DNA of 64,000 bases from assembly GCA_023415305.1 (NCBI GenBank), contig JAEZKZ010000122.1:52416-116415 (forward strand). Reading direction: 5' to 3'. A model generated the notes under the pieces. That model saw only the letters and a list, made by a program, of their open reading frames with translations, was not told the DNA's origin and did not search any database. Source of the DNA: Bacillota bacterium (lineage in GTDB: Bacteria; Bacillota; Clostridia; Acetivibrionales; DSM-1351). The translations under genes and the position numbers were made by a program. Below are positions 36,767 through 45,436 of this stretch, one piece after another (the stretch's first letter is position 1; each line of letters starts with the position of its first letter).

Positions 36767-38302
36767 TTACTTACTACCTATTACTTGCTCCTTCCTCGAA
36801 AGCATTTCATCTATTCTTCCAAGATATTCCTCAACACTTTTGACGTTGAAGGCTCTTTCTATTCTATTATCAGGAAAAACTATTTTGGTAACTGCTCCTG
36901 CACCGCAGGCATAAATGGACTGTCTTTCCTCCATTATCTGAATATTATACAGACACTCTCTGCCTTTCAGGCTGTAACCGATATTTTCAAGGTTTCCAAG
37001 TATATTTTTCTGTCTATAGAGGTAATAGGGCTCCATTCCCATACCTGAAGCATACTTTCTTGCAGCCTCCACCATTTCGGCCACTTGCTCATACTCTCTG
37101 AGAAGACTATAATTATCCATCTCCAGAGTGAGCCGGGAAGCCCTTTTAATAGCCATGGTATGAACAGTTAAGCTTTCGGGTTTAAGCTTTTCTATTCTCT
37201 CCATGGTATTTTCGAACATTTCTATATTTTCCCCCGGCAGTCCACAGATAACATCCATGTTAATATTGTCAAACCCCAACTCCCGTGCCGTATAAAATGC
37301 CTTTTCCACCTCTGCCGGGGTATGGTTTCTGCCAATGCGTTCAAGTGTCGACGCATTCATACTTTGAGGATTTATACTAATCCTTGATACTCTGCTGTTC
37401 CTTATAACCTTAAGTTTATCAGTATCAATTGTATCCGGTCGGCCTGCTTCCAAAGTGTATTCCTTCAGAAATGTCAGGTCCAGATGGGTTTCAATCCCCT
37501 TTAGCAATCTATCCAGTTGAGCAGGATTAACAGAGGTAGGTGTTCCGCCTCCGACATAGATGCTCTCTATTTTTAGTCCTCTATTCCTGATCAGTTCCTG
37601 AGTGTGTTTTATTTCCTTCAAAAGTGCATCCAGATAAGAATCCACTACCTTTTTATATTGCCCTATTGTACTGGAGCTAAAGGAACAATAAAGACAGCGG
37701 GTTGGACAAAAAGGTATGCCTATATACAACGAAACGGTATCTGATGCCGAGTCCATAAACAGCTCCCTCTGGTTTACCGCAACGTTATACAATAGCTGTG
37801 CCTTGCTTTCAGCTACATAATAATCCTCAACCAGTGTTTTTATAACCTGTTCTTTATCATTTCCCAGATCCAGAAATTCATTTACAAGCTTTGCCGGCCG
37901 TATTCCGGTCATTACTCCCCAAGGGATTGCCTTGCCAGTGTAGCTTTGGAGAAGGAGAAAAAGCTTTCTCTTAAACACTTTTCTGATATCCTTTAAAAGC
38001 TCTCTTTCATCTGATAGGTAGTTTATTTCTTCGGACTTGTCGAAACTAAGGTCACCCAGCTTAAGTATTAAAGCATCTGGAATAGCAATTCTGGTCTGCT
38101 TATATAAATTTCTGTGGCTGTCGCTAATATCTATCAAGATACTGAAAACAGGGCTCTTATCAAATCGACAGAATAGAAATGCCCCGGAATTTTGATCCCA
38201 AGGGCCATCAATTTTTATCATATCATCTTTTAAAAAGAATAATTTTATGACATCTTCAAATTCATAATCGAAGCTGTTGCATTCATTTTTATAGAAAATC
38301 AT
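36767..38302 (-). CDS. hemZ: HemZ-type coproporphyrinogen dehydrogenase (radical SAM)
   Basis: The 511-residue protein carries the radical SAM cluster motif CPTRCLYCSF (CxxxCxxC) near residue 200, followed by YVGGGTPTSVNPAQL and a long C-terminal region typical of HemN/HemZ. It belongs to the oxygen-independent coproporphyrinogen III oxidase family; HemZ proteins have a substantial N-terminal extension as seen here. GGAGAGAAA precedes the ATG. It starts 64 bp after the MBL gene stop. The exact substrate is inferred from family; heme chaperone (HemW) function is the alternative. Confidence 0.9.
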   Translation of the reverse strand: MIFYKNECNSFDYEFEDVIKLFFLKDDMIKIDGPWDQNSGAFLFCRFDKSPVFSILIDISDSHRNLYKQTRIAIPDALILKLGDLSFDKSEEINYLSDERELLKDIRKVFKRKLFLLLQSYTGKAIPWGVMTGIRPAKLVNEFLDLGNDKEQVIKTLVEDYYVAESKAQLLYNVAVNQRELFMDSASDTVSLYIGIPFCPTRCLYCSFSSSTIGQYKKVVDSYLDALLKEIKHTQELIRNRGLKIESIYVGGGTPTSVNPAQLDRLLKGIETHLDLTFLKEYTLEAGRPDTIDTDKLKVIRNSRVSRISINPQSMNASTLERIGRNHTPAEVEKAFYTARELGFDNINMDVICGLPGENIEMFENTMERIEKLKPESLTVHTMAIKRASRLTLEMDNYSLLREYEQVAEMVEAARKYASGMGMEPYYLYRQKNILGNLENIGYSLKGRECLYNIQIMEERQSIYACGAGAVTKIVFPDNRIERAFNVKSVEEYLGRIDEMLSRKEQVIGSK

Positions 38303-38366
38303 TTTCTCTCCGTTACTTAAAATATAATTTTCTTTACATTATTGCATTAAAATAATCCTTTCTTTT

Positions 38367-38993
38367 TTACCACTCCACAGCAAGCCTGATTGGGTTGAAT
38401 TTATTCTCTTTGCCAATCGTAGTACAACTGCCATGACCTGGATAAACAATAATGTCCTCAGGTAAATTAAAGAGTTTGTCAACAATTGAACAGTATATAT
38501 CTTCAAAATTACCGTTTGGAAGTTCAATTGTCCCATAGCCGTTATTAAAAAGTGTATCACCGGAAAATAGCTTGTCTTTGACCAATAGACAAATAGACCC
38601 AGGTGAATGTCCAGGTGTATGGATTACCTTAAACTCAAGAGTCCCAAGTTTCAATATACTTCCTTCCCTAAGAACTTCACATTTCGTATTTACTGTTTTT
38701 GGGGTAAATGTAAATGCCGATACATTCAGTTTGGCGTCAGTTAACGAGGGTTCATCATCAATATGAATATATGCTCTGGCTTTTGTTTTTTCAACAATAT
38801 TGTCCAGTTCCGCAATGTGATCAATGTGCCCATGTGTCATAATCAGCTTTTCTATAGTAACCTTCATCTCATCAGCTACTGCTATTATCTTTTCAGCTTT
38901 AACGCCTAAATCAATTACTAAGGCTTTATCCCCTTCGCAAACCATATATGATATAGAATCAAATATTCCGCCTGTGATTGTCTTTATTATCAT
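38367..38993 (-). CDS. MBL-fold metallo-hydrolase (glyoxalase II-like)
   Basis: 208 residues with the metal motif MTHGHIDHIAEL (HxHxDH), the downstream His in HTPGHSPGSI, Asp in FSGDTLF and the final His in VYPGHGSCT. These supply the dinuclear zinc site of the hydroxyacylglutathione hydrolase-like family. It sits between dtd and hemZ on the same strand, a common clostridial order. The substrate is uncertain. AAGGATAAG precedes the ATG. Confidence 0.93.
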   Translation of the reverse strand: MIIKTITGGIFDSISYMVCEGDKALVIDLGVKAEKIIAVADEMKVTIEKLIMTHGHIDHIAELDNIVEKTKARAYIHIDDEPSLTDAKLNVSAFTFTPKTVNTKCEVLREGSILKLGTLEFKVIHTPGHSPGSICLLVKDKLFSGDTLFNNGYGTIELPNGNFEDIYCSIVDKLFNLPEDIIVYPGHGSCTTIGKENKFNPIRLAVEW

Positions 38994-39034
38994 AGCTTAT
39001 CCTTCTGTCAATCATAAATTAATAATATCCTGTA

Positions 39035-39484
39035 TTAAAACTCTCTTTTACTGTCAAGCAAGAGTGTAACAGGTCCGTCGTTGCTTATATCAACCAGCAT
39101 TTCTGCCTGGAATACACCTGTTTGGGCGTTAACACCATAATTTCTGCATTTTTCCAAGAATTTCTCATAAAGTTCTTTCGCAACTTCAGGTCTTGCAGCC
39201 TTATCATAGCTGGGTCTTCTGCCCTTTCTGCAATCTCCGTAAAGTGTGAACTGAGAGACTACCAGCAGTTCACCGCCCACCTCAAGTACAGAAAGGTTCA
39301 TCTTTCCAGCATTATCCTCAAAAATTCTTAAATGCATAATTTTTTCAGCAAGGTACTCTATATCCTGATATGAGTCCTCCTGGCCCACACCAAGCAGTAC
39401 CATAAGCCCCTTGTCTATCTCTCCGGTAATGAGCCCTTCTACAGTTACCTTGGATTTCTTTACTCTTTGGACTACCGCTCGCAT
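39035..39484 (-). CDS. dtd: D-aminoacyl-tRNA deacylase
   Basis: 149 residues starting MRAVVQRVKKSKVTV, the standard DTD N-terminus. The catalytic-core loop SQFTLYGDCRKGRRPSYDKAA and the C-terminal Gly-cisPro-type NDGPVTLLLDS are present. DTD removes D-amino acids and glycine mischarged on tRNA. ATG 39484 follows GAGGAGAAC; a longer frame from 39535 has no support. It lies 58 bp after relA. Confidence 0.96.
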   Translation of the reverse strand: MRAVVQRVKKSKVTVEGLITGEIDKGLMVLLGVGQEDSYQDIEYLAEKIMHLRIFEDNAGKMNLSVLEVGGELLVVSQFTLYGDCRKGRRPSYDKAARPEVAKELYEKFLEKCRNYGVNAQTGVFQAEMLVDISNDGPVTLLLDSKREF

Positions 39485-39542
39485 TGTTCTCCTCAAATTA
39501 AAAGCAGTCGAATATATCACAGTTAACTGCCTCATTATTAAT

Positions 39543-41744
39543 TTATTGCTTATTTCTTGTTACCTCGAATACACTGTCAATTTTCCTAAGCTTCTTTATT
39601 ATTTTTTCAAGCTGCTCTGTGTCTGTTATTTCAAGTGTCAGATTTATCAAAGTTATCTGATCTCTCGTAGTTCTCGCATTAACAGCCTTTATAGGTACTT
39701 TTAATTCAGCTATACCGTTGGTAACATCCAGCAACAGTGAAGTTCTGTCATTAGCCATAATTGTTATATCAGCTTTATACGCCACATGGTTGGTGGTGTA
39801 CCATTTGACATCAATAAGTCTTCCTTCCTCTTCCAGCCCGGCCGAAACATTTATGCAGTCGCTGCGGTGAACCGAAACCCCTCTGCCGCGAGTTATATAA
39901 CCTATAATTTCATCTCCCGGTACAGGATTACAGCACCTTGAAAGTCTTACAAGGCAATTGTCAATTCCCTTGACAACTATACCGCTTTCAGGTACATGTT
40001 TTCTCTTTTTATCGGTTTTGTTTTGAGCTATTGTTTCAAGAATTTGCTCTATTTCTTCCGGCTTAAGAGTCTTTTTAAACTCTTCTCTTAGTCGTGTAAT
40101 AACCTTATTTGTAGTTATTGCACCATATCCGATACCTGCATATAAATCTTCCAGAGAGGCAAAATTATACTTTTTGAGAACTAGTTCTATCCACTCGGTT
40201 CTAAATAACTGGATATAGGTAAGCCCCTGTTTTTTGAGCTCCCTCTCAACCATTTCCTTGCCCCTGATGATATTCTCTTCTCTTTTTTCCTTTTTAAACC
40301 ACTGGTTTATTTTGTTTTTAGCCTGACTGCTCTTAACAATCTTCAGCCAGTCTCTGCTTGGGCCATGAATTGTTGAAGAAGTAAGGATATCAACTATATC
40401 GCCGTTTTTTAATTTGTAATCAATAGGAACCATTTTACCGTTGACCTTGGCTCCTATCATCTTATTTCCTATAGCACTGTGAATAGTATATGCAAAATCT
40501 ACGGGAGTAGATTCAAAAGGCAGACTTACAACATCACCTTTTGGTGTAAAAACAAAAACTTCATCGGTGAAAAGGTCTACTTTTAAAGTCTCCATAAATT
40601 CGCTTTCGTCTCTGGCATCTTTTTGCCATTCCAGAAGCTGTCTGAGCCAGGCGAATTTATTTTCAGATTCTTTCGCTCCGCTAACTCCCTCTTTGTATTT
40701 CCAGTGGGCTGCAATACCTACTTCAGCAACCCTGTGCATATCCCAGGTTCTTATCTGAACTTCGAAGGGCTGCCCCTCCGGCCCTATGAGCGTAGTATGA
40801 AGTGACTGATACATATTTGGCTTCGGTATGGCTATATAATCCTTAAACCTTCCGGGCATAGGTTTATATAGTTCATGTACCATACCAAGAACAGCGTAAC
40901 AGTCCTTCACGGAATTTACAATAACCCTGAATGCAAATAAATCATATATCTGGTCCAGAGTCTTGTTCTGCTTTACCATTTTTCTGTATATACTGTAAAA
41001 ATGCTTTGGTCTTCCGTCTATCTGAGCATTTTCAATTCCCAATTCATTTGTTTTTTCTCTGAGGGTTTGTGTGATAGCTTCTATGTAAGCTTCCCTCTGC
41101 TTACGCTTATAAGCTATTTTTTCAACCAGATCATAGTAGCCCTTGGGATCAAGATATCTAAGACATATATCTTCAAGCTCCCATTTTATTTTGGATATAC
41201 CAAGACGATGAGCCAAAGGTGCATAGATTTCAAGAGTTTCTCTGGCTTTTTCTATCTGCTTTCCCTCATTCATATATATCAACGTTCTCATGTTGTGAAG
41301 CCTGTCCGCCAGCTTTATCATAATAACGCGAATATCCTTTGCCATTGCAACGAACATCTTTCGGAGGTTTTCCATCTGTTGCTCTTCTTTTGAGGTAAAT
41401 GGCAGTTTACCCAGCTTTGTCAGCTTTGTAACCCCATCAACAAGATCAGCTACTTCAACCCCGAACTGAGCTTTAATTTCATCGTAGGTACAGGTGGTAT
41501 CTTCTATGGTATCATGCAGAAGAGCAGCAATAAGCGCAGTACAGTCCAGCTCCATCTCAGCAAGAATAATTGCTACCTCAACAGGATGGATAATATAGGG
41601 TTCCCCTGAATTCCTCTGCTGTCCCTCATGGGCAGTTTTAGAAACATAATATGCCTTTTCAAGCAATTCAATGTTACTGTTGGGATCATATTTTTTTACT
41701 TTTTCAACCAGCACTGAAAAGCTATCTATCAAAACATCCTCCAC
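39543..41744 (-). CDS. relA: Bifunctional (p)ppGpp synthetase/hydrolase
   Basis: A 733-residue long RSH protein. The HD hydrolase domain keeps the histidine/aspartate set (HPVEVAIILAE, LLHDTIEDT and the later LADRLHNMRTL). The synthetase domain has GRPKHFYSIYRKM and the Y-box YQSLHTTL. TGS (VFVFTPKGDVVSLP), a helical domain and a C-terminal ACT follow. Both activities therefore look possible. It starts at GTG, with an alternative TTG at 41732 that has a better GGAGG. It follows apt and precedes dtd in the common cluster. Confidence 0.96.
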   Translation of the reverse strand: MEDVLIDSFSVLVEKVKKYDPNSNIELLEKAYYVSKTAHEGQQRNSGEPYIIHPVEVAIILAEMELDCTALIAALLHDTIEDTTCTYDEIKAQFGVEVADLVDGVTKLTKLGKLPFTSKEEQQMENLRKMFVAMAKDIRVIMIKLADRLHNMRTLIYMNEGKQIEKARETLEIYAPLAHRLGISKIKWELEDICLRYLDPKGYYDLVEKIAYKRKQREAYIEAITQTLREKTNELGIENAQIDGRPKHFYSIYRKMVKQNKTLDQIYDLFAFRVIVNSVKDCYAVLGMVHELYKPMPGRFKDYIAIPKPNMYQSLHTTLIGPEGQPFEVQIRTWDMHRVAEVGIAAHWKYKEGVSGAKESENKFAWLRQLLEWQKDARDESEFMETLKVDLFTDEVFVFTPKGDVVSLPFESTPVDFAYTIHSAIGNKMIGAKVNGKMVPIDYKLKNGDIVDILTSSTIHGPSRDWLKIVKSSQAKNKINQWFKKEKREENIIRGKEMVERELKKQGLTYIQLFRTEWIELVLKKYNFASLEDLYAGIGYGAITTNKVITRLREEFKKTLKPEEIEQILETIAQNKTDKKRKHVPESGIVVKGIDNCLVRLSRCCNPVPGDEIIGYITRGRGVSVHRSDCINVSAGLEEEGRLIDVKWYTTNHVAYKADITIMANDRTSLLLDVTNGIAELKVPIKAVNARTTRDQITLINLTLEITDTEQLEKIIKKLRKIDSVFEVTRNKQ

Positions 41745-41768
41745 TAGTCTTCCTCGACACGATGAATT

Positions 41769-42284
41769 TTAAAATGTTACAATTGAATTAACCCTATAAC
41801 CCTCTAATTTCTTTCTGCCCTCCAGAAAGCTGAGTTCTATAAAATAAATTATTCCGGCTACCTTGCCGCCAAGCTGTTCTACAAGCTTGATGTTTGCTTC
41901 TGTAGTACCTCCAGTTGCCAGCAGATCATCTACAATGAGTACTCTCTGCCCCGGTTTTACGGCATCATTATGCATTTCCAGAACATCTTTTCCGTATTCA
42001 AGGTCATATTCCACTCTTATAGTTTTGTATGGAAGCTTACCTTTCTTTCTGACAGGAACAAAGCCTTTTCCCATCTGGTAAGCCAGAGGTGCACCAAATA
42101 TAAAGCCTCTGGACTCGGAGCCCACAATTATATCAAAATCCCCCAGCTGTTCAGCATACTCCTTGAAGGAATCCATACACTCCTTAAAGGCTTCCGGATC
42201 TTGAAGCACAGTAGTAATATCAATAAAATCAATTCCCTCCTTGGGAAAATCCATAACGTGTCTCAGCTTTGCTTTTAAGTCCAT
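41769..42284 (-). CDS. apt: Adenine phosphoribosyltransferase
   Basis: 171 residues matching APT in length. It has GIDFIDITTVLQDP at the N-terminus, the SRGFIFGAPLA block and the PRPP-binding motif VLIVDDLLATGGTT. It recycles adenine to AMP. ATG 42284 is selected because GAGAGG lies 9 nt upstream; the frame reaching 42365 is not convincing. It starts 96 bp after recJ on the same strand. Confidence 0.97.
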   Translation of the reverse strand: MDLKAKLRHVMDFPKEGIDFIDITTVLQDPEAFKECMDSFKEYAEQLGDFDIIVGSESRGFIFGAPLAYQMGKGFVPVRKKGKLPYKTIRVEYDLEYGKDVLEMHNDAVKPGQRVLIVDDLLATGGTTEANIKLVEQLGGKVAGIIYFIELSFLEGRKKLEGYRVNSIVTF

Positions 42285-42380
42285 TTCAATAAACCTCTCT
42301 TTATGGTACTGAATTTGTGTAATGATATTATTATAATTAAAGAAACTAATACTTACAACATACAATTTTTATTATTAATT

Positions 42381-44144
42381 TTATCTATAGTGCTGCATTA
42401 TCAGTTGTACATTTCTATTTCCGTTATATTCATTAATGTCAATCTGAAATATTAAATCCAGTTTAACTGCGTTTGGCTGACCGGAATAAAGCTTTGCCAG
42501 CTCCCCTGAACCATATTTCCCTCCAATATATTCATCAAAATCCAAAATACTACCAAAGTAGATACAATCGAGATACCTTCCCGGAGACACCAGAAGCCTA
42601 AGTTTGAGTACATTTTTGTCCGAGCCCAATACTATTGCTTTAGCAATTGAAATATCCTTTTCAGCAAAAAGAGGCTTTGAATTGCCTTTCCCATAGGGCT
42701 CCAACAGCGAAAGTTCTTCTGCAACCTTGAGGTTTATTAGTGACAGAGGAACTCTAGCATCTATATACACCTTTGGTATAAGGTCGTCCTCAGTCAAGGT
42801 TGCAGTCTCATTGAGCTGCTTCCTGAGCAGTTCGAGATTATCCCGTTCAAGACTGAGACCTGCCGCCATCGGGTGTCCCCCGAACCGAGTGAGCAAATCT
42901 CTGCATTTGAGCAGTCCCTCAAACATATTGTATTCCTCTATTGACCTTCCTGAGCCTTTAACTCCGTTTTCAGCATCAGTAATGACAAAAGTAGGAACAT
43001 TATACTTTTCTCGAATTTTTCCGGCTATTATGCCTGCTATGCTTTCATGAATATCCGGTTTGTAAACCACCAGTATTTTATCGTTTTTCAGGCTACTGCT
43101 TTCAATAGTCGCAACGGTCTCTTCCACTCCTGCCAGGGTCATGCTTTTTCTTTCGTTATTTAGCTCGTGCAGTTCCAACGCCAGCAATTCAGCTTCTTCC
43201 GTTTTGGTGCTCAAAAGCATTTTCAGACCCTTTTCGGCCCAATCCAGTCTCCCGGAAGCGTTTATACACGGCCCTATAATAAAGCCAAGATGATAAACTC
43301 CTATTTCCTTACCATAAATACCGGTTTTCTTCATCAGCGCTTTCAGCCCGATGTTTTTAGTTTGCCCAATAACTGAAAGTCCTTTTTTCACAAGAATTCT
43401 ATTTTCTCCAACCAGATCAACAACATCACATACCGTAGCTATTGCCACAAATTCGTAAAAATCCTCCCATTCGGCTTCTGGGATATTCATTTTCCTATAT
43501 AACATCTGAACAAATTTGAAGGCTACGCCGGCACCGCACAATAATTTGAATGGATATTCGCAGTCTGCACGTTTTATATCAATGACTGCATCTGCATCTG
43601 GAAGTATGTAAACCCTCTCGTTATTGTCATTTTCTATGAAGGGTACATCATGATGATCTGTTACTACAACGGTAACACCTGCTGCTTTGGCGTGCTTGAT
43701 TTGTTCGGAGGCTGCAATGCCGTTATCACAGGTTATTATCGTATCAATGCCGTCCTCCTTTGCCTTATCAATCAGACTGTTATTTATCCCGTAGCCGTCA
43801 AATATCCTGTGAGGTATGGTATAATCAACCTCGGCACCACATCTGTAAAAGGCTCTATAAAGAATAAAGGTACTAATTACTCCATCAACATCATAGTCAC
43901 CTATTATTCTTATTTTCCGGCTCTCCTTTATTTTTCCGATTATTATGTCTACACCTTTTTCAAGGTCCTTTATTTTACCGGCATCAAACAAATCAGTAAT
44001 TTCTGACTTTAAAAAGTTTCTTGCTGTTTTATAATCCAAAACTCCCCTGTTAACCAAAATTCTGCATAACAAAGGACTAATCCCCAACTCAGATGACATC
44101 TCATCAAAGTCATTTTTAGGATTCCTTAATATCCACTTCTCCAA
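42381..44144 (-). CDS. recJ: Single-stranded DNA exonuclease RecJ
   Basis: 587 residues of the DHH/DHHA1 family. The motifs seen are IGDYDVDGVISTFIL (motif I), the DHH motif VVTDHHDVPF and the DHHA1 motif GGHPMAAGLS. The C-terminal OB-like region follows. RecJ is a 5'-3' exonuclease for recombination and repair. The TTG at 44144 is taken as start: GGGGG is 6 nt upstream, and the ATG at 44201 lies inside a tandem repeat, so its first 19 residues are suspicious. Confidence 0.92.
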   Translation of the reverse strand: MEKWILRNPKNDFDEMSSELGISPLLCRILVNRGVLDYKTARNFLKSEITDLFDAGKIKDLEKGVDIIIGKIKESRKIRIIGDYDVDGVISTFILYRAFYRCGAEVDYTIPHRIFDGYGINNSLIDKAKEDGIDTIITCDNGIAASEQIKHAKAAGVTVVVTDHHDVPFIENDNNERVYILPDADAVIDIKRADCEYPFKLLCGAGVAFKFVQMLYRKMNIPEAEWEDFYEFVAIATVCDVVDLVGENRILVKKGLSVIGQTKNIGLKALMKKTGIYGKEIGVYHLGFIIGPCINASGRLDWAEKGLKMLLSTKTEEAELLALELHELNNERKSMTLAGVEETVATIESSSLKNDKILVVYKPDIHESIAGIIAGKIREKYNVPTFVITDAENGVKGSGRSIEEYNMFEGLLKCRDLLTRFGGHPMAAGLSLERDNLELLRKQLNETATLTEDDLIPKVYIDARVPLSLINLKVAEELSLLEPYGKGNSKPLFAEKDISIAKAIVLGSDKNVLKLRLLVSPGRYLDCIYFGSILDFDEYIGGKYGSGELAKLYSGQPNAVKLDLIFQIDINEYNGNRNVQLIMQHYR

Positions 44145-44180
44145 TTTTGACCCCCACAATATATACCTAATAGTTATTCT

Positions 44181-44250
44181 CTTTAATTTTCTTTGATTCA
44201 CTTTGATTCACTTTGTTTTACTTTGATTTACTTTGATTTACTTACTTTAA
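44181..44250. repeat. 10-bp tandem repeat between holA and recJ
   Basis: CTTTGATTCA-type units repeat about six times (44181-44240) with small variations (CTTTGTTTTA, CTTTGATTTA). The array spans the holA stop and lies before recJ. It creates a spurious N-terminal extension of recJ. Confidence 0.9.
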
Positions 44251-45270
44251 CCCCATTGAAGCTATTAATAATTCAATAGCTATTCGGTCTGATATTTTTC
44301 CTGTTTTTATTGACTCGTCAAGTTCCAGACTATAGTACATGGCTCTTTCCAAAACATTGATGTCCAGATTCCTGCTGACGTTCATTACCTTTGAAGCTAC
44401 AAAGGGTGTTAATCCCAGCTGTTTTGCAGCAACATCCTCCCTTACTCCCTGATTTCTTAAAAGCTTTATCCTGTAAACCATCCTGATCTGTCTGACAATC
44501 ATAAACAAAACCTTCTGCATAGGTTCCTTCAAAGAAGCCATATCATTTAGTAATGAAAGTGCTTTAGAATTATTACCTTCGGAAATGGCATCTGTAAGAT
44601 CAAATATTCTGCTTTTAATAGTCTTATTACATACTTTCTCTGCATCATTAATGGAAATCTCGTTTTTACCCTCTGCATAATTCACAAGCTTGTCTATTTC
44701 ATTCAGTAGTTCCGTCATTGAGTACTCACTGTTTTCAACAATATATGAGGCAGTCATCTGATCAACATTCTTATTATGGCTCTTAATAACTTTAACCACC
44801 CATTTGACAAGGTCAGCGGGTTTCTGGTAATCCATTTCCACTATTAACCCGGACTTTTTAATTGTGTTAACAAGCTTGATTCTCTTATCAATTTCACTTT
44901 CTATAAAAATCAGGCAGGTATAATTGGGCATGTTTTCAAGATAGTCGGACAGCTTGTCCTTTCCTGACTTTTTATCGGCTCCCGAATTCGCTCCTTCTCC
45001 CTTTTTTGCCTTAAAGAAACCTGTATTTTTAGCAATTACCAGCTTTTTTTCGCTGAACATCGGTAAGGTTTCACAGTTTGAAATAATTGTATCTGTATCT
45101 GTTTTTCCTTCAATTGTAATAAAGTTAAACTCTTTATTATCTTCCTCAACTATAAGCCTGGCGATTGCATTGGCATAATATTTTTTCAAATATTCTTCGG
45201 CACCTGTAAACAGATAAATATTCGAAAGTTTTTCTTCTTTTATCTGCTTTTTAAGGATTTCCAAACTCAT
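44242..45270 (-). CDS. holA: DNA polymerase III delta subunit
   Basis: 342 residues of the HolA family: the clamp-loader subunit that opens the beta clamp. The N-terminal AAA-like region has YLFTGAEEYL and a helical lid with MTELLNEIDKLVNYA. The C-terminal helical domain (KVLFMIVRQIRMVY, ELDESIKTGKI) is typical. Walker A is absent, as expected for delta. AGAGGTGAT precedes the ATG. It lies between comEC and recJ. Confidence 0.92.
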   Translation of the reverse strand: MSLEILKKQIKEEKLSNIYLFTGAEEYLKKYYANAIARLIVEEDNKEFNFITIEGKTDTDTIISNCETLPMFSEKKLVIAKNTGFFKAKKGEGANSGADKKSGKDKLSDYLENMPNYTCLIFIESEIDKRIKLVNTIKKSGLIVEMDYQKPADLVKWVVKVIKSHNKNVDQMTASYIVENSEYSMTELLNEIDKLVNYAEGKNEISINDAEKVCNKTIKSRIFDLTDAISEGNNSKALSLLNDMASLKEPMQKVLFMIVRQIRMVYRIKLLRNQGVREDVAAKQLGLTPFVASKVMNVSRNLDINVLERAMYYSLELDESIKTGKISDRIAIELLIASMGLK

Positions 45271-45343
45271 AATCTATCACCTCTTATATAATTCACATAA
45301 TGTAGTTACAGGCAGTTACAGTAGTAGTGTACTCGTTCTTATT

Positions 45344-45436
45344 CCGTTACGAAAGCATTGCACTTACCGTTATACCGTTACGGAAGCATTGCACTTACAT
45401 TTAGGCCGTTACGGAAGCATTGTATTTATCTTTAGG
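45344..45436. repeat. 31-bp tandem repeat starting inside the comEC 3' end
   Basis: Three head-to-tail 31-bp units start with CCGTTACG(G/A)AAGCATTG (45344-45374, 45375-45405, 45406-45436). The last unit carries the comEC stop codon and its final codons, so the other two look like duplications of this end. Confidence 0.9.

Noticed and set aside
45344..45436. Possible CRISPR array
   Set aside because: Units are contiguous 31-mers, and one carries the comEC stop codon.
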